From contig CAJURI010000004.1 of assembly GCA_910588795.1 (NCBI GenBank), positions 4,466 through 68,465 on the forward strand: a stretch of 64,000 bases of DNA, in the 5' to 3' direction. The position numbers were made by a program, and so were the translations under genes. This DNA is from an uncultured Duncaniella sp. (GTDB lineage Bacteria > Bacteroidota > Bacteroidia > Bacteroidales > Muribaculaceae). Shown here one piece after another: positions 16,834-26,794 of the stretch (its first letter is position 1; each line of letters opens with the position of its first letter). The notes beneath the pieces were generated by a model. That model ran no database searches. It was not told the origin of the DNA and saw nothing but the letters and a program-made list of their open reading frames with translations.

Positions 16834-19719
16834 ATGCAGAATAACGAACAGTATATCTCCGTACGCGGAGCCAAGGTAAACAATCTCAAGAATATTGACG
16901 TAGACATACCGCGCGGCAAGCTCGTGGTGATAACCGGCGTGTCAGGCTCAGGAAAATCATCGCTCGCTTTCGACACCCTCTATGCCGAAGGGCAGCGCAG
17001 ATATGTGGAGAGCCTCAGCAGCTATGCACGCCAGTTCATGGGCAAAATGCCCAAACCGGAATGCAAGGCCATACTCGGACTCCCCCCGGCCATAGCCATA
17101 GAGCAGAAGGTCAACACACGAAACCCGCGCAGCACCGTAGGGACCTCCACCGAGATCTATGACTATCTGCGCCTGCTGTACGGACGCATCGGCCACACAT
17201 TCTCACCCATAAGCGGCGATGAAGTGCGCAAGCACACGGTCAACGACGTGGTGGAGTTTGCGACCTCCTATCCTGACGGCACACGCCTCGCAGTGCTTGC
17301 CCCGGTGATACTTCCCGAAGGCCGGCGGCTCATATCGCAGCTCGACGTATTCCTTAAAGCGGGTTACGCCCGAGTGATGCACGGCGGAGCATTCCACGAG
17401 ATCGAAGAGGTCATAGCCGAAATGCGTGAGGCCGGCGACGACTCAGCCGACTACCGTGCGGAGGACTATATGCTCGTGGTCGACAGGCTCGCGGTGTCGC
17501 ATGAGAGCGACGAACTGAGCCGCCTTGCCGACTCGGCCGAGACTGCCTTCTTCGAGGGACGCGACAAGCTTTCCATCATGGTATGGCTTCCGGAAGGGGG
17601 CACCGCCACGCGTGAATTCTCCAAGATATTCGAGGCCGACGGGATGCGGTTTGACGAACCTTCCGAGATGATGTTCAACTTCAACAATCCTGTCGGGGCA
17701 TGTCCCACATGCGAAGGTTTCGGCCGGGTGCTCGGCATCGACGAACGTCTCGTGGTGCCCAACGCCACACTCTCCGTCTACGATGAGACCGTGGCCTGCT
17801 GGCGCGGAGAGAAAATGGGGGAATGGCGCACGGCATTCATTCACGACGCCCAGCAGTTCGGATTTCCGATACACACACCCTACGGCGAGCTGACAGAGGA
17901 GCAGAAACGGCTCCTGTGGCACGGACCCACACCCGAACAGGGGAAGAATGCCCGATACATGTATGGAGAGTTCCCGAGCATCGACAATTTCTTCAGGATG
18001 GTCGACAGCAACCAGTACAAGATACAGTATCGCGTGATGCGCGCACGCTATCAGGGAAAGACCACATGCCCCACATGCCACGGCTCCCGACTGAGGCCCG
18101 AGGCATCATATGTCAAAGTGGGCGGAAAGACCATAGGAGAACTGGTGAGAATGCCGGTCAGCGACCTGCAGAGATTCTTCAGCAACCTCTCGCTTGACGA
18201 ACACGACGCCAAGGTAGCACGCCGCCTGCTCACCGAGATCAACAACCGCATAGGCTATCTCGTTGAAGTAGGGCTCGGATATCTCACGCTCGACCGCCTC
18301 AGCAACACCCTGTCGGGCGGCGAGAGCCAGCGCATCAACCTCGCCACTTCACTTGGAAGCAGCCTTGTAGGCTCGCTCTACATACTCGACGAGCCGTCCA
18401 TCGGTCTGCACTCGCGTGACACAGGCCGCCTCATCACTGTGCTAAAGAAGCTCCGCGACCTCGGCAACACAGTGGTGGTTGTGGAACATGACGAGGAGAT
18501 AATGCGCGAAGCCGACTATCTGATAGACGTAGGTCCGGATGCCGGACGCCTCGGCGGAGAGATCATATTCCAGGGTGACCCGTCAAGCATACAGGATCTG
18601 ACAGAGACCCCGGGAGCATCAACAAGCTACACCGCACGCTATCTCAGCGGCCGGCTCACCATACCCGTGCCGAAGGCCCGCCGGCACTGGCGCGACTCCA
18701 TAACCATAAAGGGGGCCCGCGAACACAATCTCAAGGATGTGGACGTGACATTCCCGCTCGGAGTGATGACAGTGGTCACCGGAGTGAGCGGATCAGGAAA
18801 ATCGACTCTTGTGCGCGACGTGCTCTACCGGGCACTCAACCGCAAGCTCGGCAATCCCGGTGACGCCCCGGCTTACCACCGCGAGCTTTCCGGCGACCTC
18901 GCAAGGCTCAGCGCGGTGGAGTTTGTCGACCAGAATCCCATAGGAAAATCCACACGCTCCAATCCCGCCACCTACCTCAAGGCATTTGACGAGATACGCA
19001 AACTCTTCGCATCCACACAGGGAGCCAAACAGATGGGATTCACAGCCTCGGATTTCTCCTTCAACTCCGACGGCGGACGCTGCGAAGCCTGCAAAGGGGA
19101 AGGGGTGATAACCATCGAAATGCAGTTCATGGCCGACATAACCATCCCCTGCGAGGAATGCCACGGCAAGCGGTACCAGAAAGAGATCCTTGAGATCGAG
19201 TACCGAGGCAAGAATATCTACGACATACTCGAGATGACCATCAACCAGGCCATAGAGTTCTTCAGCGAAGCCGACGGCACACAGGAGAAACGCATCATAA
19301 AGCGGTTGAAGCCGCTTCAGGATGTGGGGCTCGGATACATCAAGATCGGGCAGAACTCGTCATCGCTATCCGGAGGTGAGAACCAGAGAGTGAAACTCGC
19401 ATCGTTCTTCGCCGACGAGTCAAAGCAGCCTACCATGTATATTTTCGACGAACCGACAACAGGACTGCATTTCAACGACATAGCCACACTTATGAAATCC
19501 TTTGACCGCCTCATCAGCATGGGGCACACTGTACTGATAATCGAGCACAACATGGATGTCATAAAGTGTGCCGATCATGTGATAGATATGGGTCCCGAAG
19601 GCGGAGATGCCGGAGGCTCATTGGTCATCGCAGGTACTCCCGAGGAGGTTGCATCGTGCCCTGCTTCCTATACAGGAAAATATCTCAAGGAAAAATTATC
19701 AGCTGGCAGTGATATTTAG
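16834..19719 (+). CDS. uvrA: Excinuclease ABC subunit A
   Basis: A 961-residue damage-recognition ATPase of nucleotide excision repair. It contains two ABC modules, each with a Walker A ([19 protein letters not shown] and [15 protein letters not shown]), ABC signatures ([12 protein letters not shown] and [12 protein letters not shown]) and Walker B regions ([12 protein letters not shown] and [12 protein letters not shown]). Zinc-finger Cys pairs appear in CPTCEG, CPTCHG, CEACKG and CEECHG. Length is normal. An ATG six codons upstream lies at or before the predicted transcript start and is not used. The stop codon sits inside a repeat unit that begins the downstream palindromic region. Confidence 0.97.
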   Translation: MQNNEQYISVRGAKVNNLKNIDVDIPRGKLVVITGVSGSGKSSLAFDTLYAEGQRRYVESLSSYARQFMGKMPKPECKAILGLPPAIAIEQKVNTRNPRSTVGTSTEIYDYLRLLYGRIGHTFSPISGDEVRKHTVNDVVEFATSYPDGTRLAVLAPVILPEGRRLISQLDVFLKAGYARVMHGGAFHEIEEVIAEMREAGDDSADYRAEDYMLVVDRLAVSHESDELSRLADSAETAFFEGRDKLSIMVWLPEGGTATREFSKIFEADGMRFDEPSEMMFNFNNPVGACPTCEGFGRVLGIDERLVVPNATLSVYDETVACWRGEKMGEWRTAFIHDAQQFGFPIHTPYGELTEEQKRLLWHGPTPEQGKNARYMYGEFPSIDNFFRMVDSNQYKIQYRVMRARYQGKTTCPTCHGSRLRPEASYVKVGGKTIGELVRMPVSDLQRFFSNLSLDEHDAKVARRLLTEINNRIGYLVEVGLGYLTLDRLSNTLSGGESQRINLATSLGSSLVGSLYILDEPSIGLHSRDTGRLITVLKKLRDLGNTVVVVEHDEEIMREADYLIDVGPDAGRLGGEIIFQGDPSSIQDLTETPGASTSYTARYLSGRLTIPVPKARRHWRDSITIKGAREHNLKDVDVTFPLGVMTVVTGVSGSGKSTLVRDVLYRALNRKLGNPGDAPAYHRELSGDLARLSAVEFVDQNPIGKSTRSNPATYLKAFDEIRKLFASTQGAKQMGFTASDFSFNSDGGRCEACKGEGVITIEMQFMADITIPCEECHGKRYQKEILEIEYRGKNIYDILEMTINQAIEFFSEADGTQEKRIIKRLKPLQDVGLGYIKIGQNSSSLSGGENQRVKLASFFADESKQPTMYIFDEPTTGLHFNDIATLMKSFDRLISMGHTVLIIEHNMDVIKCADHVIDMGPEGGDAGGSLVIAGTPEEVASCPASYTGKYLKEKLSAGSDI

Positions 19720-19905
19720 ACCATAGAACCAGAGAGCTATAGACAGGAGTACTTTTTAGACCATAGGACCAAAGATATAGACAGGAGAACAGGAGAACTT
19801 TTTAGGACAGAGAACCATAGAACTATATATGTTCTATAGATTGTTCTCTTCCAAAATGTTCTCCTGTTCTCCTGTCTATCTTTAGCTCTTTAGTCCTTTG
19901 GTCTA
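19715..19905. repeat. Direct-repeat array forming a giant imperfect palindrome
   Basis: Three related units begin TTTAGACCATAGAACC (19715), TTTAGACCATAGGACC (19755) and TTTAGGACAGAGAACC (19801), at 40- and 46-base spacing, with internal TAGACAGGAG and AGGAGAAC motifs. The second and third units fold back on 19858-19905 (arms of ~42-48 bp), and the centre (AGAGAAC...GTTCTCT) is also self-complementary. It sits between convergent uvrA and the beta-barrel gene, so it may act as a bidirectional terminator. It has the look of a dispersed intergenic repeat. No transposase is present. Confidence 0.75.
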
Positions 19906-19906
19906 A

Positions 19907-20722
19907 TTAGAAAAGGTATCCGAAACCTACATTCAAGTATATAGGATACATTTTGAAACTAATTGTCTTGAATGATGATTCGAATATACCGTTACATCCC
20001 CAGGCGAGGTTGGCATTCACGAGCAGATGCTTGTAAGCCGACCAGGACACTCCGCCCTGCATACCCCATTGAAATTTTCTGAGGTCATTGCTGAAGTTGT
20101 ACGATGCCATCGCATCACCTTCGAACACATATTTGTCGCCGGTTGGATTACCCTCACGAAGATAACCGTCGGACACATAACCGTCAAAATCATTGTCAAA
20201 CGCATATGACAGATAAGGTCCAAAGTTTACCTTAAGACGACGGTTTACACGATAGACCGCAGTGATAGGCACCACCAACTGCTGAGTATGATACTTGGTC
20301 TGTACCTTTCCGGTCCAGTTTCCTTTAAGAATCTTACCGTTTTCAAGAATTTCCATACCATAGTTCTTGACTGTGGCTTTGGTCTCCATTCCTTTGGTCT
20401 CAAAACGTATGCCCACTGCGGCACCCCATCTCTTTTCCACATCAAACCATTTTGTGGCAGTTCCACCAATCTGTAAGTTAAGGTTAGGGCTATAGGAGTT
20501 GATCTCCCTTATCTCTCCCGGGAGAGGCAGAGGCGCAGCTCCTCCTATATTGGTACCTGCATTGACTTCGAATTCCAACCCGAGTGCGATGATTCTGCCC
20601 GTTATGCCATCTCGCGCTTCACTTGGATTATAACCGGGGACAGGCTCTGCCATGGCGTTAACCGAGAATACCGCAAACAGCATGCCTAAAATGGCAAGCT
20701 TATGGAATATACTGATTTTCAT
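19907..20722 (-). CDS. Outer-membrane beta-barrel protein (porin-like)
   Basis: A 271-residue exported protein. A signal peptide ending NAMA is followed by alternating amphipathic strands (for example LVVPITAVYRVNRRLKVNFG) and a final strand YLNVGFGYLF with C-terminal Phe, the outer-membrane insertion signal recognised by the BAM machinery. The pattern fits the broad PorT/OmpW-like eight-strand barrels of Bacteroidetes, whose roles are mostly unknown. It lies 28 bases after the PCMD lipoprotein gene on the same strand, so the two probably form a surface pair. A specific family name is not justified. Confidence 0.8.
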   Translation of the reverse strand: MKISIFHKLAILGMLFAVFSVNAMAEPVPGYNPSEARDGITGRIIALGLEFEVNAGTNIGGAAPLPLPGEIREINSYSPNLNLQIGGTATKWFDVEKRWGAAVGIRFETKGMETKATVKNYGMEILENGKILKGNWTGKVQTKYHTQQLVVPITAVYRVNRRLKVNFGPYLSYAFDNDFDGYVSDGYLREGNPTGDKYVFEGDAMASYNFSNDLRKFQWGMQGGVSWSAYKHLLVNANLAWGCNGIFESSFKTISFKMYPIYLNVGFGYLF

Positions 20723-20750
20723 AACTATATGCTTTTTAGTGTGTCGAGAT

Positions 20751-21887
20751 TCATTTATCTTCCAATGCGCAGGTGATCAGAAGTTCATCCACCATGAGCG
20801 TAGAGCCTATGGCTCCGCAGAAATAGTCACCATCCTGGCTTGAACTCATAACTACAGCCATATTATACGCACCGGATTTCAGTTTGAAGTGGTCTATCGA
20901 TTTCCCTTCACGACATACGAAAGGAACATTGAATGGCACCCATTCATCGCTCGCATGACGGTCAGGAATTTCGGCTGTACCTATAATATTGGGGTTATCT
21001 TTTGAAAGTACATTTGTACCATCGAGCCATTGCATAGACTCTGTCACCTCATACATAACAAGATAAAGGTTGAACATATCGGTCTTACCGGAAACAGGCA
21101 CAAAATTTCCATTTGCATCAGTCTCACAATATGTTTCACCTGGTGTATACTTATAATATCCGCTGAATGCAGACGGCTCATTATAAAATGGTGTTCCGAA
21201 ATGAGTAGCACCCAATGGATTGCTCACTGCATTTTTGCCATCAAAAGTCCCTATAAACAGATTGCCAGCTGCAATAGGCTTATTCAGATTGGCTCCCCAT
21301 TTTCCAGTAGATCTGGTAGTAAGCACAACACACTTACCTTTCACACCATTATCCCCTTGATAAGTTGGATATGTGTTGGGGGTCGAAGCTTGAAAAGAAA
21401 GTGCAAATGCTGAATTTGCACTTGACCACACAAGAGACACCAACCCATTTGAACCCACTTCATAAAATTCATCGTAGGAACTTAGCCCAACCATTGCTGA
21501 TATCTGGTGAACATTTTCAAAACCGTAATCAAGATTTATGGTGTTGTTTTTCTGAACTTCTACAGTGTAGGTCTTACTCCATTCTCCATCCTCTGATGTG
21601 ACAGTATAAGTCTGCGGAAACAGAAAATTAAGAGGCGTACCACTGGGGGGGGTAATAGTAGCTCCCGGAGTAAGGATAAATTTTGGTGCAAGCGGTTCAA
21701 GCAACGACACATCATTCTTCACTATAAGAGTCACTTTATTATTACCTATTATCGGTTCACGGTTAAGCAGATTGCCATCGAGAGTCACAGCAGTGATGTC
21801 ACACTCGGCATTGAGCGGCTCATCCTTTATGCACGACACCAGTGAGAGAAGAATCCCTAAGGCAACCGCTAAATTAAGAATTTTCAT
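20751..21887 (-). CDS. PCMD-domain surface lipoprotein
   Basis: A 378-residue lipoprotein. The signal peptide ends LVSC (lipobox Cys19). An N-terminal Ig-like domain (about 25-115, with the TVTSEDGEWSKTYTVEV pattern common at the start of these proteins) precedes a C-terminal beta-rich domain with SQDGDYFCGAIGSTLMVDEL, typical of the PCMD family (putative carbohydrate metabolism domain). PCMD proteins are found in Bacteroidetes surface operons; the ligand is unknown. The longer open frame upstream crosses the promoter, so ATG at 21887 is chosen. It is the first gene of a pair with the beta-barrel protein. Confidence 0.8.
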   Translation of the reverse strand: MKILNLAVALGILLSLVSCIKDEPLNAECDITAVTLDGNLLNREPIIGNNKVTLIVKNDVSLLEPLAPKFILTPGATITPPSGTPLNFLFPQTYTVTSEDGEWSKTYTVEVQKNNTINLDYGFENVHQISAMVGLSSYDEFYEVGSNGLVSLVWSSANSAFALSFQASTPNTYPTYQGDNGVKGKCVVLTTRSTGKWGANLNKPIAAGNLFIGTFDGKNAVSNPLGATHFGTPFYNEPSAFSGYYKYTPGETYCETDANGNFVPVSGKTDMFNLYLVMYEVTESMQWLDGTNVLSKDNPNIIGTAEIPDRHASDEWVPFNVPFVCREGKSIDHFKLKSGAYNMAVVMSSSQDGDYFCGAIGSTLMVDELLITCALEDK

Positions 21888-21963
21888 ACGAAATGTAATA
21901 TATTTATAATCAACTGATTGGTAAATACTGTATAGAAAATACAATTTACTCCAAACTAATTCA

Positions 21964-21971
21964 CAAAAGTA
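21964..21971 (-). promoter_or_regulatory. -7 element for the PCMD lipoprotein operon
   Basis: TACTTTTG on the minus strand, about 77 bases upstream of the ATG, with an AT-rich leader. Confidence 0.45.
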
Positions 21972-22056
21972 TGAAAAAAACTTACATTGACCAATTAATT
22001 ATCCAAAATAGAGATAAAAATGGTATATTTCGAAAAAATAATTAACAAAATTTTAT

Positions 22057-22064
22057 TACCTTTG
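22057..22064 (+). promoter_or_regulatory. -7 element for the 22130 lipoprotein
   Basis: TACCTTTG on the plus strand, 65 bases upstream of the ATG. Confidence 0.55.
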
Positions 22065-22129
22065 TCCCAGAAATTCTCTAAAAGTCTAAATTTTAATAAA
22101 TTCGTAACCAAATCATTAACACGAACACA

Positions 22130-23413
22130 ATGAAAAAATTCGCTTATTTGTTTGCTGTAATCGGCATCGCCTGCATGTTCACAGCATGTAGCAACGACGA
22201 CGATCCTGCAATGCCCGGAGCAAGCATTCCCGCCAAGACTTATACAGCCGCCGACGGTCTAACCCTGAAACTCGACGGCACAGAAGCTGCCGGTCAGATA
22301 GTTTCGTTCACACCTTCCAACGACGGCAAAGCAACACTATCCATAAAAGGTGCACCTCTTGATATCAGCTCAATAATCGGCGGTATGATGGGGGGGAGCA
22401 AAGCAGACCAAACTCCAAATCTCACACTTCCCACCTCATCCATTATCCCCGGATCAGCAGAGGTGACAATACCTGTAGAACTCACCGGTGATGCCAGCAG
22501 CTGCTCTTTTGCAGGCTCTACCGAAACCACATACTGCTCATTCGCTTATGAGGGAAAGGTATCAGAAGGAGCTCTCGACCTCAGCCTCTCTGATATCAAG
22601 CTGAAAAACACTTCGATGGCAGGTACATATGACACACCTACAAAAATTACCACCGAAGACGGTTGGGGAGGCGAAATTTTAGATTCATACAAAATCTTCA
22701 GATGCACTTGGACCACATCATCAGGCATAGTTCTTTTCGGAGAACCGAGTGAAACAAATACAGGTGTCCCACCAAGCACGATTGTGTTACTGGCACTTCA
22801 GATGACCACTCTTCCCGGACCTGATGGAAAACAAGCCCCACTTTCAGCACTTTTCAATCAGATACTCAAAAGTGTAACACTTGGAGAAGACGGCAGTGTT
22901 GTGGCTAAATATTGTGACACAAAAAAGGAAGGTTGGCCCGAAACAATTTCGCCCAAAGGTCTTGCACGTTATGTCGTAAAAGAGGATGGCACCATTCTAC
23001 TATTCCTTAATCCAGAAGCAATAATAGCAACCACCTTAGCACATGCATCCAAATCTCGCGCAATTGATCTCAACACTCTCGTAGAAGGATTGCTAAACAA
23101 TGTGGTGCCAATGCTGCAAAATGGAATCCCTGTTCACTACGGAAAAAGGCTTACAGATGATCAGGATAACGAGACTGAGATAGAGAATGAACTGTCATTC
23201 TACCTTGGCACAGAGACTCTCTTACCCATACTTAAGCTTGCCGCCCCGCTCCTTTCTGACGAGGATATCATTAACGCTATTGTTGATGCAGCATCAAAGG
23301 ATCCCAATATGGGTATGATGGCTGCAATGCTTCCAAATATACTGAAGCAGCTCCCAAAATCAATTGAAAAGACTTCCAAAGTAGAAATAGGCATTAATCT
23401 CAACAGGAGATAA
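22130..23413 (+). CDS. Lipoprotein of unknown function (DUF4925-like layout)
   Basis: A 427-residue lipoprotein with signal peptide ending FTAC (Cys20) followed by the SNDDD surface-export-like acidic stretch typical of Bacteroidetes lipoproteins. The rest is beta-rich with repeated Gly/Ser segments (an antiparallel calycin-like start, LTLKLDGTEAAGQIVSFTPS) and ends with two amphipathic helices. I believe it belongs to the DUF4925 group of Bacteroides lipoproteins but cannot verify that. It is divergent from the PCMD operon; the shared intergenic region holds both promoters. Function unknown. Confidence 0.7.
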   Translation: MKKFAYLFAVIGIACMFTACSNDDDPAMPGASIPAKTYTAADGLTLKLDGTEAAGQIVSFTPSNDGKATLSIKGAPLDISSIIGGMMGGSKADQTPNLTLPTSSIIPGSAEVTIPVELTGDASSCSFAGSTETTYCSFAYEGKVSEGALDLSLSDIKLKNTSMAGTYDTPTKITTEDGWGGEILDSYKIFRCTWTTSSGIVLFGEPSETNTGVPPSTIVLLALQMTTLPGPDGKQAPLSALFNQILKSVTLGEDGSVVAKYCDTKKEGWPETISPKGLARYVVKEDGTILLFLNPEAIIATTLAHASKSRAIDLNTLVEGLLNNVVPMLQNGIPVHYGKRLTDDQDNETEIENELSFYLGTETLLPILKLAAPLLSDEDIINAIVDAASKDPNMGMMAAMLPNILKQLPKSIEKTSKVEIGINLNRR

Positions 23414-23435
23414 TAACCTCTCTAAATATCAATCC

Positions 23436-23467
23436 GTGCCTTGAGGCTCCACCATGCCTCAAGGCAC
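23436..23467 (+). terminator. Hairpin after the lipoprotein gene
   Basis: GTGCCTTGAGGC pairs exactly with GCCTCAAGGCAC around an 8-base loop. No T-tract follows, so it may be a 3' stabilising hairpin or weak terminator. Confidence 0.55.
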
Positions 23468-23603
23468 AATTGGTATATACCAGATCCTACAATCACAAGA
23501 ATTATCAAAACCACTAACATCAGAAAAATTTTAACTAAAATGATTCAAACCGTCAGATTTCATAATGTGTTATTACTGTGAAATGTAATAAGAATATAAC
23601 ACT

Positions 23604-25088
23604 ATGGAACCGACGATTTACTCACGCTTCAAAAAGCTCGTCACATCTGAGCCGGATCGTCCAGCTGTCATCGACGAGCGACTATGTGTAAACTATTCAG
23701 GCCTTGACCGGATGGTAGACACACTTATCTCACGCTTCCCCTCGTTCATACCAGCACGTGTCGGGGTGGTGATGGACCACAGTGTGGAGATGATAGCCGC
23801 AATCATGGCAATCATCAAGGCCGGAGCGGCCTTTGTGCCAGTCGAGCCCGACTTCCCGCCGGAGCGCATGACGAGATTCCTCACGGAGTGTGGCGTGGAT
23901 TTCGTTGTGACCCAGGAGAAATACTCCTCGCGCCTCAGGGGGTTCTCCCTTTTCATAATCGGCGACGAGATCATAGTGGACCCTGCGCTCCACCCTCTTC
24001 CTGACCGCTGCAAGGCTGACCGCCCCGCATATATAATGTATAGTTCGAGCATCTCGGGCTACCCCATAGGAGTCATGGTTGGCAACCGTCAGGTTGTGGA
24101 GATGGCGGAACGCTTCGGCAAGACTTTCAATATCTCGGCCGACGACGTGCTCCTGCAATACTCGGCATGCATCGTCAACATATTCATCGAGGAGATGTTC
24201 GGGACCCTGCTCAACGGCGCGATGCTCGTGATCCCCTCCAACGAGACACGCAACAATCCGGAACTACTGCTGCGTTTTGCCGACGAGCAATATGTCACCA
24301 TCATGAGCGGATTCCCATATCTCCTACAGGAGATGAACCACTTCGACGCGCTCCCTGTCACCCTGCGCATGCTCATAAGCGGAGGTGACCAGCTCAGCCC
24401 GGCATCAATAGGGCATCTGCTCGAACAGGTCACAGTCTACAATACCTACGGACCGGCAGAGGGAACAGCTTTTACCACCTGTTACTGCTGTAACAACGGT
24501 TACGCGCTCCCTTCTGGTCACTACCCCATAGGCAAGCCACTCGAAGGGGTGGAAGTGCTTCTGCTCGACGACTCACTCAGCCCTGTGCCCGACGGAGAGG
24601 AGGGTGAGATATGCATCGCAGGATCAGGTGTAGCCGATTCCTTCACTGGCGACCACCGCGCCGAGCAGCTTGCATCCATAGCCCGGCTCTCCGACGGCAC
24701 CCGAATAGTACGCACAGGCGACATAGGAATGCGCCTTGCCGACGGCAACATCCGCTATATGCGCCGTAAAGAGAGCGAGGTAAGCATCCTCGGAAAACGA
24801 GTGGTGACCGGCGAAGTGGAACGCGCACTGCTCGCCACTGGCGAAGTGAACGACTGTGCGGTGGTACACTATCAGGATGAGAAAGGGTCAGCCTATCTGG
24901 TAGGATATGTCGTACCCGCCACACGCTCGTTCAGCCTGTCATGGGTGAAGAACCGATTGGCACAGTATCTTCCCGCCTATATGATACCGGAGTTTTTCGT
25001 GCTGCTAAAGCAACTACCTGTAACCGCATCAGGACAAGTCAACACCCTCGCCCTGCCTGTAGTGCTCAAGGATTCAGCAGCAGGATAG
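23604..25088 (+). CDS. Solitary AMP-binding adenylation-domain protein, degenerate motifs
   Basis: A 494-residue member of the ANL superfamily, closest in pattern to non-ribosomal peptide adenylation domains. The A2 region (IKAGAAFVPVEPDFPPERM) and A5 (YNTYGPAEGT) are intact and A7 reads RTGDIGMRL. The phosphate-binding A3 loop, usually TSGSTGKPKG, reads SSSISGYPIG (residues 147-156). The catalytic Lys of A10 (NGKVDR) is replaced: SGQVNT, with Gln478. No carrier or condensation domain is attached or nearby. It is therefore likely a non-canonical or inactive enzyme. It stands alone between a lipoprotein gene and the upp operon, with no recognised promoter. Confidence 0.8.
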   Translation: MEPTIYSRFKKLVTSEPDRPAVIDERLCVNYSGLDRMVDTLISRFPSFIPARVGVVMDHSVEMIAAIMAIIKAGAAFVPVEPDFPPERMTRFLTECGVDFVVTQEKYSSRLRGFSLFIIGDEIIVDPALHPLPDRCKADRPAYIMYSSSISGYPIGVMVGNRQVVEMAERFGKTFNISADDVLLQYSACIVNIFIEEMFGTLLNGAMLVIPSNETRNNPELLLRFADEQYVTIMSGFPYLLQEMNHFDALPVTLRMLISGGDQLSPASIGHLLEQVTVYNTYGPAEGTAFTTCYCCNNGYALPSGHYPIGKPLEGVEVLLLDDSLSPVPDGEEGEICIAGSGVADSFTGDHRAEQLASIARLSDGTRIVRTGDIGMRLADGNIRYMRRKESEVSILGKRVVTGEVERALLATGEVNDCAVVHYQDEKGSAYLVGYVVPATRSFSLSWVKNRLAQYLPAYMIPEFFVLLKQLPVTASGQVNTLALPVVLKDSAAG

Positions 25089-25100
25089 AAACATATACAT

Positions 25101-25158
25101 AAAATAAGCTCCTGACAGCGACGACCATGTTCCGGTTCTGCTGTCAGGAGCTTATTTG
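25101..25158. terminator. Bidirectional terminator, adenylation gene / upp
   Basis: AAATAAGCTCCTGACAGC pairs with GCTGTCAGGAGCTTATTT, flanked by A and T runs, between convergent genes. Confidence 0.8.
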
Positions 25159-25186
25159 TTGCCAAATAATTGAAAGGTCAATCCTG

Positions 25187-25840
25187 TCACTCTTTCACAC
25201 CGTAGGCAAGATCGCCTGCGTCACCAAGTCCCGGCACTATATAGGAGTGAGAATTGATCTCGGCATCTATAGCTCCTACCCATACGGTAGTCTTGTCGGC
25301 AGGGAATGTAGATTTCACATAGTCAATCGCCGCCTGAGAAGCAATGATCGAAGCAATATGCACATGAGCCGGCTCACCCTTGGTCAACAGCGCACGGTAA
25401 GCAAGCTCCATGGATGATCCGGTGGCAAGCATAGGATCGACAAGCACGAGGGTCTTGCCGTCAAGGCGCGGCGATGCGATATACTCGATGAACACATCGA
25501 AATTCTCCTTCTCGCGATACTTTCTGTAGGCTGAGACAAAGGCATTCTGCGCGCGGTCAAAGAAATCCAGAAAACCCTGATGGAAAGGTATGCCGGCGCG
25601 GAAAATCGTGGCAAGCACCACCTCCTCGGCAAGCACATCGCTCTGCATGGCGGCAAGAGGGGTGGCTATCTCCTTCCCGGTATATCTCATGCGCTTTGAT
25701 ATCTCATAGGCCATGATGCCTCCTATGCGCTGAAGGTTGCGGCGAAACCGCATCATGTCGCCCTGTATATTCACGTCGCGCAGCTCGGTCATGTACTGGC
25801 TGACAAGCGACGGTGTCTCTGCAAAATTTATTATTTCCAT
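25187..25840 (-). CDS. upp: Uracil phosphoribosyltransferase
   Basis: A 217-residue enzyme that salvages uracil to UMP with PRPP. The PRPP loop VLVDPMLATGSSMELA (about residues 126-141) and the uracil-site segment near the C-terminus (SYIVPGLGDAGDLAYG) are the Upp signatures. Length is slightly above the usual 208. It is the last gene of a probable ybaK-aroC-radical SAM-upp transcript (27 bases after the previous gene) and ends at a bidirectional terminator. Confidence 0.95.
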   Translation of the reverse strand: MEIINFAETPSLVSQYMTELRDVNIQGDMMRFRRNLQRIGGIMAYEISKRMRYTGKEIATPLAAMQSDVLAEEVVLATIFRAGIPFHQGFLDFFDRAQNAFVSAYRKYREKENFDVFIEYIASPRLDGKTLVLVDPMLATGSSMELAYRALLTKGEPAHVHIASIIASQAAIDYVKSTFPADKTTVWVGAIDAEINSHSYIVPGLGDAGDLAYGVKE

Positions 25841-25867
25841 AACATCTTATTTATTTCCATGAGCGAG

Positions 25868-26794
25868 TCAGCTATTCAAGAGCGAGCCGGCTCTCTCTAT
25901 CTCCTTATTTACAATATCGGTGAACTGATAGTTCTTCAGGCCCCAGCGGGGATATATCAGCAATTCGGGAGGTGACTGCGACACAAACCGCTCTATGGCT
26001 ATGTCAGGACGCAGCCGCTTCACTATGGCGGCACACAGCCGCGCATAGCTTTCGGGCGTGAAGCGCGTCACATCGTAAAGCCCGCTTCCGACATCGGCGG
26101 CCATGCGGGTGCCGCGTATCAGCTGCAGCTGGTGAAACTTCACGACATCCACGGGAAGAGCGTTGACAGCGTCCACCGTGGCAAGCATCATCGCCTCGTC
26201 CTCGCCGGGAAGCCCGTTGATGATGTGCAGGCCGCAGGGTATGCCGGCGGCATGCGTGCGCCTTACGGCATCGGCGGTGTCAGCCCACGTGTGGCAACGG
26301 TTGACACGTGCGAGGGTCGAGTCGTGAGATGATTCCGCTCCATATTCGACCATAACCCACGGAAGCTCCCTTAGCCTTTCAAGAAGAATATCGGGCATGC
26401 AGTCGGGACGCGTGCCTATTATCACACCGTCAACACCGTCCACGGCACATGCCTCGTGATACATATCCATGAGTCTGCCGATATCTGCGGAGTGGGTGGA
26501 CGTGTAGGACTGGAAATAGGCGAGATAACGCATCGCAGGATACTTGCGCGCAAAGAACCGCTTCCCCTCCTCAAGTTGCCCGGCCACACCCTTGACAGGA
26601 CGGCAATAGCCGGGACTGAACGACAGGTTGTTGCAGTAGGTACACCCGCCCGTCCCTACAGTGCCGTCACGGTTGGGGCAGGAGAATCCGGCATCGACCG
26701 ACAGCTTCTGCATCTTACACCTGAAGTGCTCCGCCAGAAAATCAGAAAAGTCTTTGTAATGCTTCATAAATGCATCAAAGGGGGACAACGACAT
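25868..26794 (-). CDS. TIGR01212-type radical SAM protein (YhcC-like)
   Basis: A 308-residue radical SAM enzyme. The cluster motif is in GGCTYCNNLSF with the family lead-in DAGFSCPNRDG. A second conserved segment (GLHIINGLPGEDEAMM) follows. This matches the YhcC group, relatives of the tRNA-modifying Elp3-like radical SAM proteins whose reaction is not established. The first base of its ATG is the last base of the aroC stop, so translation is coupled. An alternative start is the Met at residue 10. Confidence 0.85.
   Translation of the reverse strand: MSLSPFDAFMKHYKDFSDFLAEHFRCKMQKLSVDAGFSCPNRDGTVGTGGCTYCNNLSFSPGYCRPVKGVAGQLEEGKRFFARKYPAMRYLAYFQSYTSTHSADIGRLMDMYHEACAVDGVDGVIIGTRPDCMPDILLERLRELPWVMVEYGAESSHDSTLARVNRCHTWADTADAVRRTHAAGIPCGLHIINGLPGEDEAMMLATVDAVNALPVDVVKFHQLQLIRGTRMAADVGSGLYDVTRFTPESYARLCAAIVKRLRPDIAIERFVSQSPPELLIYPRWGLKNYQFTDIVNKEIERAGSLLNS

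Noticed and set aside
19715..19831. Direct repeats considered as a CRISPR array
   Set aside because: Units are too few and imperfect, there are no unique spacers of even length, and no cas genes are in the window.
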